This document shows positions 9,808-18,674 of a stretch of 52,798 bases of DNA, piece by piece. How positions within the stretch are numbered: position 1 is the first letter of the stretch; each line of letters starts with the position of its first letter. The notes under the pieces were generated by a model, which saw only the letters and a list, made by a program, of their open reading frames with translations, did not search any database and was not told the origin of the DNA. Source of the DNA: Methanothrix harundinacea (GTDB lineage Archaea; Halobacteriota; Methanosarcinia; Methanotrichales; Methanotrichaceae); the NCBI GenBank assembly GCA_002502785.1, contig DAQG01000062.1, positions 1 through 52,798 on the forward strand. The letters are read 5' to 3'. A program made the translations under genes and the position numbers.

Positions 9808-10685
9808 GCAAAGAGAGCTTGAAGATGGAAATGGGATTGCATAGCAGCACCCTGGCCCACAAGGGAACAGACAAGAAGGTTTGCCGCTACGTCCCCCTCC
9901 AGGCCGAGGTGATAGACATCGACGTCGAGTCCTCGAACACCTACCTGATATCACTCCGGCCCCTAGACGAGGAGGACGAGACCGTACGCATCGACTACTC
10001 GCCAGGCCAGTTTCTGATGGTCTCGGTATTCGGCCTGGGGGAGTGCCCCATATCCATAGCCTCATCTCCCACTAGAGACCCCCTCCAGATCTGCGTCCGG
10101 GAGGCGGGAAAGATCACCCAGGGGATAATGGCCTCGCGGGTCGGGGACGTCATGGGCATAAGGGGCCCCTTTGGAAATGGATTCCCCGTCGAGAAGATGA
10201 AAGGAAGAAACGTCGTCATCACCGGCGGAGGCTCGGGGTTTGCGACCTTGCGGTCCCTGATCAACTACATCGCAGACAACCGCGAAAAATTCCGGGACGT
10301 AACCGTCGCCTACGGGGCAAGAACCCCTCAAGACCTCTACTTCACCAGCGAGTACGGAAGCTGGCAGGCGACGGGAATCGAGGTGGGAATTACTGTGGAC
10401 ATGATGGACGCAAGCTGGAAGGGGAATGTGGGTCTCGTCACCTCGCTCCTCGCCGACCTCAACCCCAGCCCCGGTACCGCTGCCCTCTGCGGCCCGCCGA
10501 TGATGATCAACGCCGTCGCCAAAGATCTCGTGAACCGGGGCTTTCTCAAGCCTGAGATCTACATCTCCCTTGAGAGGCACATGAAGTGCGGGGTCGGCAA
10601 ATGCGAGCACTGCACCATGGGGCCTTACCACGTCTGCACCGAGGGGCCGATCTTCAGCTATGACGTGGTGGGAGACCTGCTCTAA
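9804..10685 (+). CDS. FAD/NAD(P)-binding gamma subunit, HydG / AsrB type
   Basis: A ferredoxin-NADP reductase-like flavoprotein of 293 aa from the ATG at 9804, which overlaps the preceding stop (ATGA). Upstream in-frame starts lie inside the preceding gene and are unlikely. An FAD domain (SPGQFLMVSVFG) comes first. The NAD(P) domain follows, with ITGGGSGFATLRSL where a GxGxxG loop is expected. The C-terminus has a 2Fe-2S motif, CGVGKCEHCTMGPYHVC. This set is typical of sulfhydrogenase gamma, AsrB and dihydroorotate dehydrogenase electron-transfer subunits. It suggests NAD(P)H or ferredoxin as the partner of the formate dehydrogenase, but specificity is not determined. Confidence 0.87.
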   Translation: MSKESLKMEMGLHSSTLAHKGTDKKVCRYVPLQAEVIDIDVESSNTYLISLRPLDEEDETVRIDYSPGQFLMVSVFGLGECPISIASSPTRDPLQICVREAGKITQGIMASRVGDVMGIRGPFGNGFPVEKMKGRNVVITGGGSGFATLRSLINYIADNREKFRDVTVAYGARTPQDLYFTSEYGSWQATGIEVGITVDMMDASWKGNVGLVTSLLADLNPSPGTAALCGPPMMINAVAKDLVNRGFLKPEIYISLERHMKCGVGKCEHCTMGPYHVCTEGPIFSYDVVGDLL

Positions 10686-10692
10686 TTCACCT

Positions 10693-11643
10693 CTATTTTT
10701 CCCGGCGGCGATCGTCCCCCCGGGTCCACCATGTGGCGAGGATCGGGCCTGAGATGTTGTGCCAGACGCTGAAGATGGCGCCAGGGATCGCCGCCACAGG
10801 GTTGAAGTGGGTCATGGCGAGCGCCACGGCGAGCCCCGAGTTCTGCATCCCCACCTCCACGGCAATGGCCCTCTTTTTTGCCTCTGCTGCCCCCAGGGCT
10901 GACGCCGCGCCGTAGCCGAGGAGGAGGCCTAGGAGGTTGTGGAGTATCACTACGGCGAAGATGGTGAGGGCGGCCGAGAGGATCTGGTCGGCGTTCGCCC
11001 CGATGATCGCCCCGACGACGGTCACGATCGTTGCGACGGAGACGAGAGGAAGAACGGCTATCCACCGGTTCACCGCCTCCTCGAAATAGAGGTGGGCGGC
11101 CAGGCCCAAAAGTACGGGGATGAGGACGATCTTCACAGCGGAGACGAAGAGCCCTCCTGCCGGGACCGGCGCCCAGGCTCCTGCGAGGAGGAGGGTGAGG
11201 AGGGGGGTCATTATCGGGGAGATGAGGGTAGAGGTGGTGGTCATGGCCACCGAGAGGGCGACATCCCCCCTCGCGAGGTAAGTGATGACGTTAGAGGCAG
11301 TGCCGCCGGGGCACGCGCCCAGGAGGACGACGCCGACTGCCAGCTCTCCCGGAAGGTGGAAGGCTTCGGCGATCACGTAGGCGAGAAGGGGCATGATGGT
11401 GTACTGGGCGACGACACCGACGGCGACCTCCTTTGGCTGGGCGAGAACCTCCTTGAAGTCCTCAACTCGGAGGGTCATCCCCATCCCGAACATGATGACG
11501 CCCAGGAGGAGCGATATGTGGGGGAGGAAGATTCGGAAGGTTGGGGGGCGCAAGATACCGATGACGGCTACAAGAAGCACCCAGAAAGCAAAATAGCGGC
11601 TGGCGATAAGGCTCAGGGCGTTCAATGCGTTTGGATATTTCAT
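10693..11643 (-). CDS. Bile acid:sodium symporter family (BASS) transporter
   Basis: A 316-aa polytopic membrane protein with about nine to ten hydrophobic segments. It carries family features such as GMGMTLRVEDFKEVL near residue 55 and the crossover region LGACPGGTASNVITYLARGD near residue 130, the sodium/substrate-site signature of the BASS family. Prokaryotic members move organic anions such as pantoate or keto-acids with Na+. The substrate here cannot be inferred. It ends 7 bases from the convergent formate dehydrogenase operon and is followed upstream by aglJ on the same strand. Confidence 0.9.
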   Translation of the reverse strand: MKYPNALNALSLIASRYFAFWVLLVAVIGILRPPTFRIFLPHISLLLGVIMFGMGMTLRVEDFKEVLAQPKEVAVGVVAQYTIMPLLAYVIAEAFHLPGELAVGVVLLGACPGGTASNVITYLARGDVALSVAMTTTSTLISPIMTPLLTLLLAGAWAPVPAGGLFVSAVKIVLIPVLLGLAAHLYFEEAVNRWIAVLPLVSVATIVTVVGAIIGANADQILSAALTIFAVVILHNLLGLLLGYGAASALGAAEAKKRAIAVEVGMQNSGLAVALAMTHFNPVAAIPGAIFSVWHNISGPILATWWTRGDDRRREK

Positions 11644-11676
11644 GATACTCTCCAGGCTTTGGCCGATTTGGAGCCG

Positions 11677-12594
11677 CTATCTCTTCTTTCGGTTTCTGTA
11701 GATCTCTCTCAAGACTTCCTGGTGCATCGAGGCCACAGCGTCTCCGAGGATGCCCATGAATAAGAGCTGAAAGCCGACGATGACCAAAAGGGATGTCAAG
11801 ATCGTGAGGGGGATGTGCTCGGTCCGGGTGCTGAGCCATTCCCTTGCTACGTACAGGCCGAGAAGAAAACCGGTAGCGCCGAAGATCGAGCCCATCAGAC
11901 CGAAGTAGAATAGTGGGTTGTGAGTCTTTGCCATCCTGTAGATGGTGATGATAATTCTCGCACCGTCCATGAAGGGGTTGAGCTTGGTCTGGGTGCCCTT
12001 GGTCCTCGATCGATAAGTTATGGGGACCTCGGCGATCTCCAGCCCCTTCTTGACGCTGTCGACGGTTATCTCGGTCTCGATCTCAAAGCCTGTCATGGTG
12101 AGGTCGAGGCGCCCGATCCCTTCAAGGGTGAAGGCCCGATATCCGGTAAGAATGTCGTTCAGGGGCACGCCGTAGATCAGCCTGAAGAAGAAGTTGATAA
12201 GCCTGTTTCCTGCCATATTCAGCCGCGTCAAAGCCCCTTTCTGGAGGTTACCGAACCGGTTTCCCATAACGTGGTCAGACCTTCCCGAGAGGACCGGGTC
12301 GAGGAGCAGGTGTACCTCGGAGGGAAGGTATGTACCGTCCCCGTCGATCATCACGATGTAGTCTGATTCGATCAGGTTGAAGGCTTCTTTGAGGGCCTGG
12401 CCCTTGCCCTTCCCGCTCTGGATGACGACCCTGGCCCCGGCATCCCTCGCCCGCTCGACGGTCCGATCGCGGCTGTGGCCGTCGATCACCAGGATCTCTT
12501 CAAAGCCCATCTCTCTGAACTCGCCGATGACTTCGGCGATGGCGTCCTCCTCGTTGAGGGTGGGTATCAGAACGCAAACGTCTTTGAGGGTCAA
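11677..12594 (-). CDS. aglJ: S-layer glycoprotein glycosyltransferase AglJ-like (GT2)
   Basis: A family 2 glycosyltransferase of 305 aa that transfers a sugar to a dolichyl-phosphate carrier at the membrane. The GT-A fold is clear: IPTLNEEDAI near residue 10, the DGHSRDRT nucleotide site, and MIDGDGTYLP as the DxD-like metal site (near 82). Two C-terminal membrane helices (about residues 230-285) and a basic tail are present. The overall layout matches archaeal AglJ, which loads the first sugar of the N-linked glycan. The phosphomannomutase directly upstream on the same strand supports a glycan role. Other dolichol-phosphate sugar synthases are the main alternative. Confidence 0.85.
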   Translation of the reverse strand: MTLKDVCVLIPTLNEEDAIAEVIGEFREMGFEEILVIDGHSRDRTVERARDAGARVVIQSGKGKGQALKEAFNLIESDYIVMIDGDGTYLPSEVHLLLDPVLSGRSDHVMGNRFGNLQKGALTRLNMAGNRLINFFFRLIYGVPLNDILTGYRAFTLEGIGRLDLTMTGFEIETEITVDSVKKGLEIAEVPITYRSRTKGTQTKLNPFMDGARIIITIYRMAKTHNPLFYFGLMGSIFGATGFLLGLYVAREWLSTRTEHIPLTILTSLLVIVGFQLLFMGILGDAVASMHQEVLREIYRNRKKR

Positions 12595-12673
12595 TTTCGA
12601 TCAGCTCGGGTTCAACATGGAGAAAGTTGGTCGATGGGCGATCCTTTTTGTGCCCGCTTTTTTGCAGTTCGCA

Positions 12674-13984
12674 TCACTTCAGGGCCCCTTTTATAAATCC
12701 CTCGAACCTCTTTATAAGCTCATCCACGTCGTCTCCTGCCGTCTCGACGTAGAGCCTGATGAGGGGCTCGGTGTTGGAGGGTCTGATGAGGACGCTGTAG
12801 CTTTCGGTGCAGATCTTGAGGCCGTCGGTGGTGTCGGGCTCAAGAGGTGCGAGGTCGCCCTCGAGCCGTCTCATCACTTCGGCCGGGGACCCCTCTATCC
12901 AGATGCTCTTTTGGGCGTAGGGGTAGTCGGGGATGGCGTCCGCCAAATCCGAGAGCTTCTCGTTCCTGGATATAACCTCACCGAGGGCGAGGCTCATGGC
13001 GAAGGGATCGTCAGAGTACTGGAACTCCGAGAGGAAGAAGTGGGCGCTCCGCTCGACGCCCAGGACAGCACCCTCATTTTTGACGCGGTTTGCGACGTAG
13101 ACGTCCCCAACCCTCTCTCTGATTACCTCCATCCCCAGAGGTTCAAGTTCCCGCTCGACTATCATGGAGCAGTCAAAGCCCGCCACTACCTTGTCACCGG
13201 GACCGTACCGTTCCCTCGCCAGGATCACCGCGACCTTCTCCGGGGTGACAATCCGTCCCCGATCGTCGATTACGAGGCCCCGGTCGGCGTCGGGATCGAA
13301 ACCCACTCCGTAATCGGCTCCGGTTTTGACGACGTTTTTCGCCGCCTCTTTTAGGGATTCCTCGGTGGGGGCCGGGCCGCGACCTGGGAAGAGGCCGTCG
13401 GGCTCGCCGTTGATCACCCTTCCGTCGAAGTCGAGCCTCTGGTAAAGCATGGACATCCCGCAGGCAGAGCCGTTCCCCATGTCCAGGACAACCCTGAGGG
13501 GTCGCTCAAACTCCAGCTTCCTCTCTACGTAATCGGCGTATCTTTTGATTGCATCTTCAGGGGCGCGGTCGATCTTTCGGCCCTCGCCCTCTCTGAAAAC
13601 CCCCTTCACGTAGAGGTCCATCATCTCGGTCTGGTGGTAGAGCATCCCGTAGCCTTCGGCCGTCCTGAACCTGATACCGTTGTACTCGGGCGGGTTGTGG
13701 GATGCCGAGATGTAGGCTGCGGCGTTGTAGCCCCCTTTCCAGGTCTCAAAGCTGATCATCGGTATCGGTAGAACTCCGTAGCTCTCGACGTTGCAGCCGG
13801 TGGATAGGGCCCCTTCCAGAAAGGCCCGCTCTACCGAGGGGCCGCTGATCCTCGTGTCCCTCCCGAGGGTGATCCTGCCGTCGGGAAGGTAGGATCCCAG
13901 GGCTTTTCCCACCTTTTTCGCGATATCCTCGGTAAGCTCCGTCCCGTAGACGCCTCGCACGTCATAAGCTCTGAAGACTGTCAC
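12674..13984 (-). CDS. manB: Phosphomannomutase/phosphoglucomutase
   Basis: Alpha-D-phosphohexomutase of 436 aa that interconverts hexose-6-phosphate and hexose-1-phosphate through a phosphoserine. The phosphoserine loop YISASHNP puts the catalytic Ser at residue 95. GFDPDADRG (near 235) is the Mg-binding loop, and RPSNTEPLIRLYVET near the C-terminus is the phosphate-binding loop. It supplies sugar-1-phosphate for nucleotide sugars and fits with aglJ downstream. Whether mannose or glucose is preferred is not visible. An 80-base gap separates it from aglJ. Confidence 0.93.
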   Translation of the reverse strand: MTVFRAYDVRGVYGTELTEDIAKKVGKALGSYLPDGRITLGRDTRISGPSVERAFLEGALSTGCNVESYGVLPIPMISFETWKGGYNAAAYISASHNPPEYNGIRFRTAEGYGMLYHQTEMMDLYVKGVFREGEGRKIDRAPEDAIKRYADYVERKLEFERPLRVVLDMGNGSACGMSMLYQRLDFDGRVINGEPDGLFPGRGPAPTEESLKEAAKNVVKTGADYGVGFDPDADRGLVIDDRGRIVTPEKVAVILARERYGPGDKVVAGFDCSMIVERELEPLGMEVIRERVGDVYVANRVKNEGAVLGVERSAHFFLSEFQYSDDPFAMSLALGEVISRNEKLSDLADAIPDYPYAQKSIWIEGSPAEVMRRLEGDLAPLEPDTTDGLKICTESYSVLIRPSNTEPLIRLYVETAGDDVDELIKRFEGFIKGALK

Positions 13985-14036
13985 AGTTAAGAGGTCGTCA
14001 GACGATCTAAAATAGTTTTCGAAAACGGCCTGCTCC

Positions 14037-14801
14037 TCAGTCAGCGGGCGTACCGACCGCGTGGCCAGATCTTATCGATCTGATTCTCACCCGCACCTTC
14101 TCGCCGACGGCGGCACCGGGAACGAATATCTTGAAACCACCTACGTCGGCGACCCCGTCTCCGGACTTACCGATGCCAACGATCTCCAGGTCCAAGACGT
14201 CCCCCACCTTCACCGGCGGCAAAAAAAAGCCCTGGCCCACGACATACATCTCGGCGCTCTCCTTCCTGGAGGCGGCTGGCGAGTGGGACTGAGCCCTCCA
14301 GAAGTTCTCCCTGACTTCCGAGAGGTAGTCCAGAAAGGTGTCCCCCTGGAAGACCTTGACCAGGAAGTTTCCGCCGGGCTTGAGGACCTCTCTTGCCACC
14401 CGGAGAGCCGACTCGGATAGGTCGATGGACCGTGCGTGGTCGAGGGTCCAGTTACCCGAAAGGTTAGGCGCGGCATCGCAGATAACCACATCCGCCTTCC
14501 CACCTAGGGCGTCTCTGACGAGTTCCAGGGTATCCGCGGCGGTGATGTCGGCCTTGATCGTCGTGACCCCCTCGATCGGCTCGATCGCCAACAGGTCGAC
14601 ACCGACGACGCGGTCGCCCGAGATCTCCTTTGCCACCTGAAGCCACCCACCAGGAGCGGCCCCCAGGTCCAGGACGGCGTCGCCCCTCCTGATCAGCCGG
14701 AACCTCTTGTTAATCTGCTGGAGCTTGTAGGCTGACCGGGCTCTGTATCCCTCGGACTTGGCCTTTCTGTAGAAGTAGTCCTTTCTTTCCCTGGCCATCA
14801 T
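14037..14801 (-). CDS. rlmE: 23S rRNA 2'-O-methyltransferase RlmE/FtsJ with TRAM domain
   Basis: The reading frame opens at 15077, but the family homology begins at the paired ATGs 14801/14798 (MMARERKDYFYRKAK), giving 253-254 aa. The first 90 codons of the long frame are non-homologous and AT-rich, so they are rejected. The SAM site is VLDLGAAPGGWLQVA. The FtsJ K-D-K-E set is suggested by RARSAYKL, VICDAAPNLSG and LVKVFQGD. A C-terminal TRAM domain (VKVGDVLDLEIVGIGKSGDG and on) is typical of archaeal members. The enzyme methylates a ribose in the peptidyl-transferase centre rRNA. Confidence 0.92.
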   Translation of the reverse strand: MMARERKDYFYRKAKSEGYRARSAYKLQQINKRFRLIRRGDAVLDLGAAPGGWLQVAKEISGDRVVGVDLLAIEPIEGVTTIKADITAADTLELVRDALGGKADVVICDAAPNLSGNWTLDHARSIDLSESALRVAREVLKPGGNFLVKVFQGDTFLDYLSEVRENFWRAQSHSPAASRKESAEMYVVGQGFFLPPVKVGDVLDLEIVGIGKSGDGVADVGGFKIFVPGAAVGEKVRVRIRSIRSGHAVGTPAD

Positions 14802-15066
14802 GAGAGCTTCCGAGCCCAAGGTATGAAAGGGCTGCGGTTCGACTCTCAGGAAAAATACGACACATTTTTGGGCACTTCGCCATTTTCGTCTGGGCAACTT
14901 CAGGATGTCAACCGGCGGACTCAATCTTATAATTATGTAATAAAAAATAAAAATCGCCTGTTCTGCTGGCGTTCTGGGAAGGGCGGCGCCCCGCCAGGAC
15001 GTTGGCAGAAACATGATACGAGGACGGTTCAGTCCTGGACCATAATTGGGAAATAGGTTCTCCGGT
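14802..15066. other. Upstream region of rlmE
   Basis: This stretch holds the AT-rich leader of rlmE, with a long A/T run near 14930-14955 that could contain its minus-strand TATA box. I see no gene in it. The open frame across it is not supported by homology. Confidence 0.4.
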
Positions 15067-15624
15067 TTATTCTTCAATTGGCGTCAGCACGGTGGTCTCT
15101 GCAAAGTAATCACTGAACGTATAGTTGTCGGCATCCTCCGGATCGATGGTATATTCGTAGCCGATACCGTTTAGCACGATCTCGCCAGAATCCAGGATCT
15201 CCCCGTCCAATAATCCCTCAATAGTCAAGCTCATTCCTTCATCAGTTTCAGGCCCATAGTACACTATCATCACTTCATCCATGGTGGTGGAACCGATTAC
15301 CTTGTAAGTATCACCTTCAGAGCCCTCAATGGTGCCCTGCAAAAGGGAGCCGTGCTGCTCTATGGTCCAGATATAGATGCCATCCTCCTGGTAGGGATTC
15401 GGCGTAGTGTCATTCCCATCGATCTCAGCGTAAACGCCTTGGGTGAGATCGGCATACTTGCCTGAGATGTCTTTTACCTCCACCTTTGAGGCTATCAGAT
15501 TGGCGTCCATGGCTGCCCAGGGATCGTCGCCGTTGGTGGCGTTCTCCGAGTCATCTCCCATGGCAGAAAGGCCCGTCAGCAGAAGGATTGTCAAGATCCC
15601 TCCGAGGGTCAAAATTCTTCTCAT
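15067..15624 (-). CDS. Small secreted protein, unknown function
   Basis: 185 aa with a clean signal peptide (MRRILTLGGILTILLLTGL, then SAMGDD). The mature part is very acidic. It looks like a beta-barrel with repeated short strands (YIWTIEQHGSLLQGTIEGSE), reminiscent of small lipocalin-like extracellular domains, though I cannot name a family. GGAGGTCGTAAT directly precedes the ATG, a good ribosome-binding site that fixes the start. No membrane anchor is present. Confidence 0.75.
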   Translation of the reverse strand: MRRILTLGGILTILLLTGLSAMGDDSENATNGDDPWAAMDANLIASKVEVKDISGKYADLTQGVYAEIDGNDTTPNPYQEDGIYIWTIEQHGSLLQGTIEGSEGDTYKVIGSTTMDEVMIVYYGPETDEGMSLTIEGLLDGEILDSGEIVLNGIGYEYTIDPEDADNYTFSDYFAETTVLTPIEE

Positions 15625-15982
15625 ATTACGACCTCCAGATTTTATTTTGCAGTTGGTTAGGTAATCAAGACGTAATAGAGTAAATACTTAATGATCTATA
15701 AGAATAAGTTTTTCAGCTCATCTGGTCGATCGAGGGATCGCCACAGGTTCAGACTGCCGGGCCCAGGTGACATCAGGAATTCGGCGCAGGCCCGCCATCT
15801 CCTCTGGCGTGATCCTACAGACTTATCACCGGACGGTTGTGTTTTTCGGGTATAGAAATAGCGTTTTTGCTGACGCTGTCAATTCAGCACCTCTAAGAAC
15901 TGGATCATGAAGACACAGACCGTCTACCATATTTCTTAAAGGTAGATAGTTCAAAAGGTGGGTCCGAACAGAGGTGGATTAG
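15625..15982. other. 358-base divergent intergenic region
   Basis: This region lies between a minus-strand secreted protein and the plus-strand MFS transporter. It is AT-rich near 15660-15710, where minus-strand TATA-like sequence for the secreted protein could lie. A TTTCTTAAAGG stretch near 15930-15945 could serve the transporter. No gene or repeat was seen. Confidence 0.4.
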
Positions 15983-17197
15983 ATGTCTGGAAACGAGAAG
16001 GGGATTTTGGCCGTTTTTGGCTGCTCCATGGCCATCTTTTGGCCCGGGGCGCTGATATTCGGCTTTCCAGGGGTGATGGGACCACACTGGCAAGAGATGT
16101 TTCAAGTGGGGCGCGGCGCCATTGGAAACATCCTCTTCTTCGTTTTGGCCGCCGTGGGCGTATTCATGTTCCTGGTGGGCCGCTGGCAGGAACGCTACGG
16201 CCCAAGGGCTATGATAGCATCGGGGGTCATCATCTGCGGTTTCAGCGTCATCATTGTCGCCCGTGCGTCGAGCGTGTTCATGCTCTACGCCTGGGCCTTT
16301 CTCACGGGCGTCTCATCCTGCTTCGTCCTCATCCCGGCGCTGACCACGGTCCAACGGTGGTACCCTCAGAAGAGGGGGCTGGCGTCCGGCATCGTCAATC
16401 TGTTCTTCGGCCTTTCGGCCGCCATCATGACTCCCCTCTTCGCGTACATGCTGAAGTCCATCGGATACGTTCCCATGATTACCACCGTATCCATCCTGGC
16501 GCTCACCACAGGTCTTGCGGCCGCCTATTTGGCCAAGCCGCCGGAGATGGCGAATTCACCGGAAGGCCGATCGTCGGGGTTGAAGCTTGAAGGTGCCGTC
16601 GGGCCGGGACCATCCTTTAGCGTGCAAGAGAGCGTCCGAACTCGAAGCTTCTGGTCTCTCTGGGTCACCTGGGCTATGATGGGCGCAGCCGGCATCGCCA
16701 TGGTGACCCTTTCGACCAGCTACGGCCTCTCCAAAGGGTTTGCTCTCGAATCCGCCGTCATAATCCTGACAGCGTTCAACATCACCAACGGCACTGGACG
16801 CCTGGTGACCGGATATTTCTCCGACATCATCGGCCGAAACCTGACCATGAGCACCACCTTCTTTGCGGCGGGCTTCGCCTATTTCATCTTGCCCCATGCC
16901 AACAGCCTCGCAGCGTGCGCCATCCTGGCGGCCGTGGTGGGGTTTGCCTTTGGGACCCTCTTTTCAGTCTCTGCCCCTCTGGTCACCGACTGCTTCGGCC
17001 TCGAACACTTCGGAGCCATATTCGGGCTTGTCTTCACCGCTTACGGCTTCGTCGCTGGAGCCCTGGGACCGTCTCTAGGCGGCCACCTGCTAGACGTGAC
17101 CGGAGGCGACTATTTCGTGGTTTTCCTGTACCTCGGCGTATTCTGCGTTCTATCGGGTCTGTGCATCCGATTGGTTGTGCCGCCCGGCCAGGTTTAA
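15983..17197 (+). CDS. MFS transporter, oxalate/formate antiporter (OFA) type
   Basis: A 12-helix major-facilitator protein of 404 aa. The loop 2-3 motif appears as GRWQERYGPRAMIASG, and its duplicate between helices 8 and 9 as GYFSDIIGRNLTMS. The fingerprint VQRWYPQKRGLASGI is typical of the OxlT/OFA group, which exchanges small carboxylates such as oxalate, formate or lactate. The substrate is not established; the formate dehydrogenase 5 kb away makes formate a tempting but unproven idea. It stands alone between two intergenic regions. Confidence 0.85.
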   Translation: MSGNEKGILAVFGCSMAIFWPGALIFGFPGVMGPHWQEMFQVGRGAIGNILFFVLAAVGVFMFLVGRWQERYGPRAMIASGVIICGFSVIIVARASSVFMLYAWAFLTGVSSCFVLIPALTTVQRWYPQKRGLASGIVNLFFGLSAAIMTPLFAYMLKSIGYVPMITTVSILALTTGLAAAYLAKPPEMANSPEGRSSGLKLEGAVGPGPSFSVQESVRTRSFWSLWVTWAMMGAAGIAMVTLSTSYGLSKGFALESAVIILTAFNITNGTGRLVTGYFSDIIGRNLTMSTTFFAAGFAYFILPHANSLAACAILAAVVGFAFGTLFSVSAPLVTDCFGLEHFGAIFGLVFTAYGFVAGALGPSLGGHLLDVTGGDYFVVFLYLGVFCVLSGLCIRLVVPPGQV

Positions 17198-17390
17198 ATA
17201 GCGCCCATTCGACACCACGCTAACTACATCTACGAAATTGCCGGTCGATCACCCCTCACGCGCTCTTTGATCGACGGCAGGCGAGGTGCCCACATCGACC
17301 GACCCAAAAATTTCCCTCCGTAAGAGATCTGATGGTCTGACGAATTGGGCATACCAGAGGGGGGACGACAACCTTAAGCAGACGTCAAAG

Positions 17391-17435
17391 CGTGAAATAG
17401 GGGTAAGGAACGTGAAAATGACCAGAAAGCGTGAA
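17391..17435 (+). promoter_or_regulatory. Three CGTGAA iterons upstream of a TATA box
   Basis: CGTGAA occurs at 17391, 17411 and 17430, so the spacing is 20 and 19 bases, about two helical turns. The copies share flanks (AAAG/GGAA before, A/T-rich after). The third copy abuts the TATA-like sequence at 17436. Phased repeats at this position look like binding sites for a regulator on one DNA face. No regulator gene is adjacent. Confidence 0.5.
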
Positions 17436-17449
17436 TAAATACTTATATC
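17436..17449 (+). promoter_or_regulatory. TATA box for the secreted protein at 17542
   Basis: The A/T-rich core AAATACTTATATC lies about 95-105 bases before the chosen start, predicting transcription start near 17470 and a leader of about 70 nt. Confidence 0.5.
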
Positions 17450-17541
17450 CAGCAGTCTAAACCAATTTACTGAGATACGGCTTCGATATATTCGCTTGCC
17501 GCACTCACAATGGAATGAAAGAATATCGGAGGATCTGGCTC

Positions 17542-18219
17542 ATGAAATCATCATTTCGGATGGTTCTGATCCTGGTTCTGACCTCGCTTTTTACAGCCGC
17601 GTGCGTCTGCATGGCGACAGCCGAGGAGACGGGAACTTCAGAATTACAGAAGGGAGAGCTGCTCTTCATCGACGACTTCCAGACCACCAAGGTGAGTGGT
17701 GCCTGGGGATGCGCTCGCGGTGAGAACCAGAGCAATTACTACGAGGATGGCGAGTACATAATTAACGTGGTTCCCATCGACTCGTGGTGGAGGGTACAGT
17801 CCGGAAAGTCCTTCGGCGACTGCATAGTCGAGGTGGAGGCGACCCCTGTAAGCGGTCCCGACGATAACGTTTACGGGGTTATGACCGGGTGGCTGAACTG
17901 GAGCAACTATTATATGTTCATGATATCCGGGGACGGGTACTTCAAATTCGTTAAGAGGTATGAGGGCTCATGGGCACTAAACGATCCCTGGACAAAATCT
18001 GATAGCATCAACCTGGGAAAGGCCACCAACCTGATCCAAGTTAAACGCCAGGGAGAAACGCTATCCTTCTACGCGAACGGAAAGAAGCTAGCTGACTATG
18101 TCGATGGCAGCCTCCCCGAAGGAAACGTGGGCATAATGGCCGGGACGACCGCCTGCGGCGGGGGGAATGTCACCGTCAGCTTCGACAACTTCTCCGTATG
18201 GACGATAAAGGGAACCTGA
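17542..18219 (+). CDS. Secreted laminin-G/concanavalin-like domain protein
   Basis: From the ATG at 17542 (GGAGG at 17528-17532) the product has 225 aa. An ATG at 17515 would add nine residues before the signal peptide. The N-terminus is a signal peptide ending near CMATAEE. The mature part reads as a jelly-roll sugar-binding fold: FIDDFQTTKVSGAW, SWWRVQSGKSFGDCIVEVEA, VMTGWLNWSNYYMFMIS, TNLIQVKRQGETLSFYANG, and VSFDNFSVW at the end. This order is typical of LamG/DUF1080-like domains. Its ligand is unknown. The three phased repeats upstream suggest regulated expression. Confidence 0.75.
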   Translation: MKSSFRMVLILVLTSLFTAACVCMATAEETGTSELQKGELLFIDDFQTTKVSGAWGCARGENQSNYYEDGEYIINVVPIDSWWRVQSGKSFGDCIVEVEATPVSGPDDNVYGVMTGWLNWSNYYMFMISGDGYFKFVKRYEGSWALNDPWTKSDSINLGKATNLIQVKRQGETLSFYANGKKLADYVDGSLPEGNVGIMAGTTACGGGNVTVSFDNFSVWTIKGT

Positions 18220-18276
18220 GCCCTGGGTGGGGTCGTTGATCTCCCGCCCGCCTCTTTTTCCATACCGCCACAAAGG

Positions 18277-18286
18277 CTTTTATATC
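18277..18286 (+). promoter_or_regulatory. TATA box of the RNase P RNA gene
   Basis: CTTTTATATC is centred about 25 bases before the predicted 5' end of the RNase P RNA at 18306, the standard archaeal box A spacing. Confidence 0.75.
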
Positions 18287-18305
18287 TTCCTTCCTTATGC
18301 GGCCC

Positions 18306-18633
18306 GGGCGCGAGAGTGGAAGGGCGGCTGCCACTGGCGAACCCTTCGCCGGTGTGGAAAGTCCCCCCACCTCTGGACACGCAGACACCTCTTTCGGGTG
18401 TAGGGCGAGAGCTCTGGCTCTGGCACAGAAACGATACTGCACCGCGCTAATGCCATGATGCCGAAAGGCTGAGGTCGCGCGTAAAGCAGATGAAACGGCG
18501 AATCCCTGCGGGTGCAAGCCAAAATAAGGGCGATCGATGGAGTCCAGCCAACGCCCGGGTATGGCGCTAAGCTGAATGCCGCCAATGCGAGCACACACGA
18601 ACAGAAGGGGGCTTACTCTCCAGACTCGCGCCC
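18306..18633 (+). ncRNA. rnpB: RNase P RNA, archaeal type A
   Basis: This is the catalytic RNA that trims the 5' leaders of tRNA precursors, about 328 nt long. The 5' element GGAAAGTCCCCCC (about 18355-18368) can pair with the 3' element ACAGAAGGGGGCTTAC (about 18601-18615) to form the P4 core. The conserved ACAGAAACGATACTGC follows at 18425-18440. Terminal pairing P1 is visible between GGGCGCGAG (18306-18314) and CTCGCGCCC (18625-18633), which sets the ends. Protein frames crossing this stretch are artefacts. Confidence 0.93.
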
Positions 18634-18674
18634 ACCAATCTCACAAATTTCAGCCCTTCCATACATCTCATCAA

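Noticed and set aside
14820..14850. GGTTCGACTC stretch resembling a tRNA T-loop
   Set aside because: No matching acceptor, anticodon or D-arm could be formed around it.
14802..15077. Extra 92 codons at the 5' end of the RlmE frame
   Set aside because: The family homology starts at the ATG pair 14798/14801; the upstream part is AT-rich, aromatic-rich and non-homologous.
17391..17440. Spaced CGTGAA repeats as a CRISPR array
   Set aside because: The repeated unit is only 6-10 bases with 13-14 base gaps and three copies; it fits an operator, not CRISPR.
18176..18598. Protein frames over the RNase P RNA
   Set aside because: The conserved RNA elements and terminal pairing explain the whole stretch.
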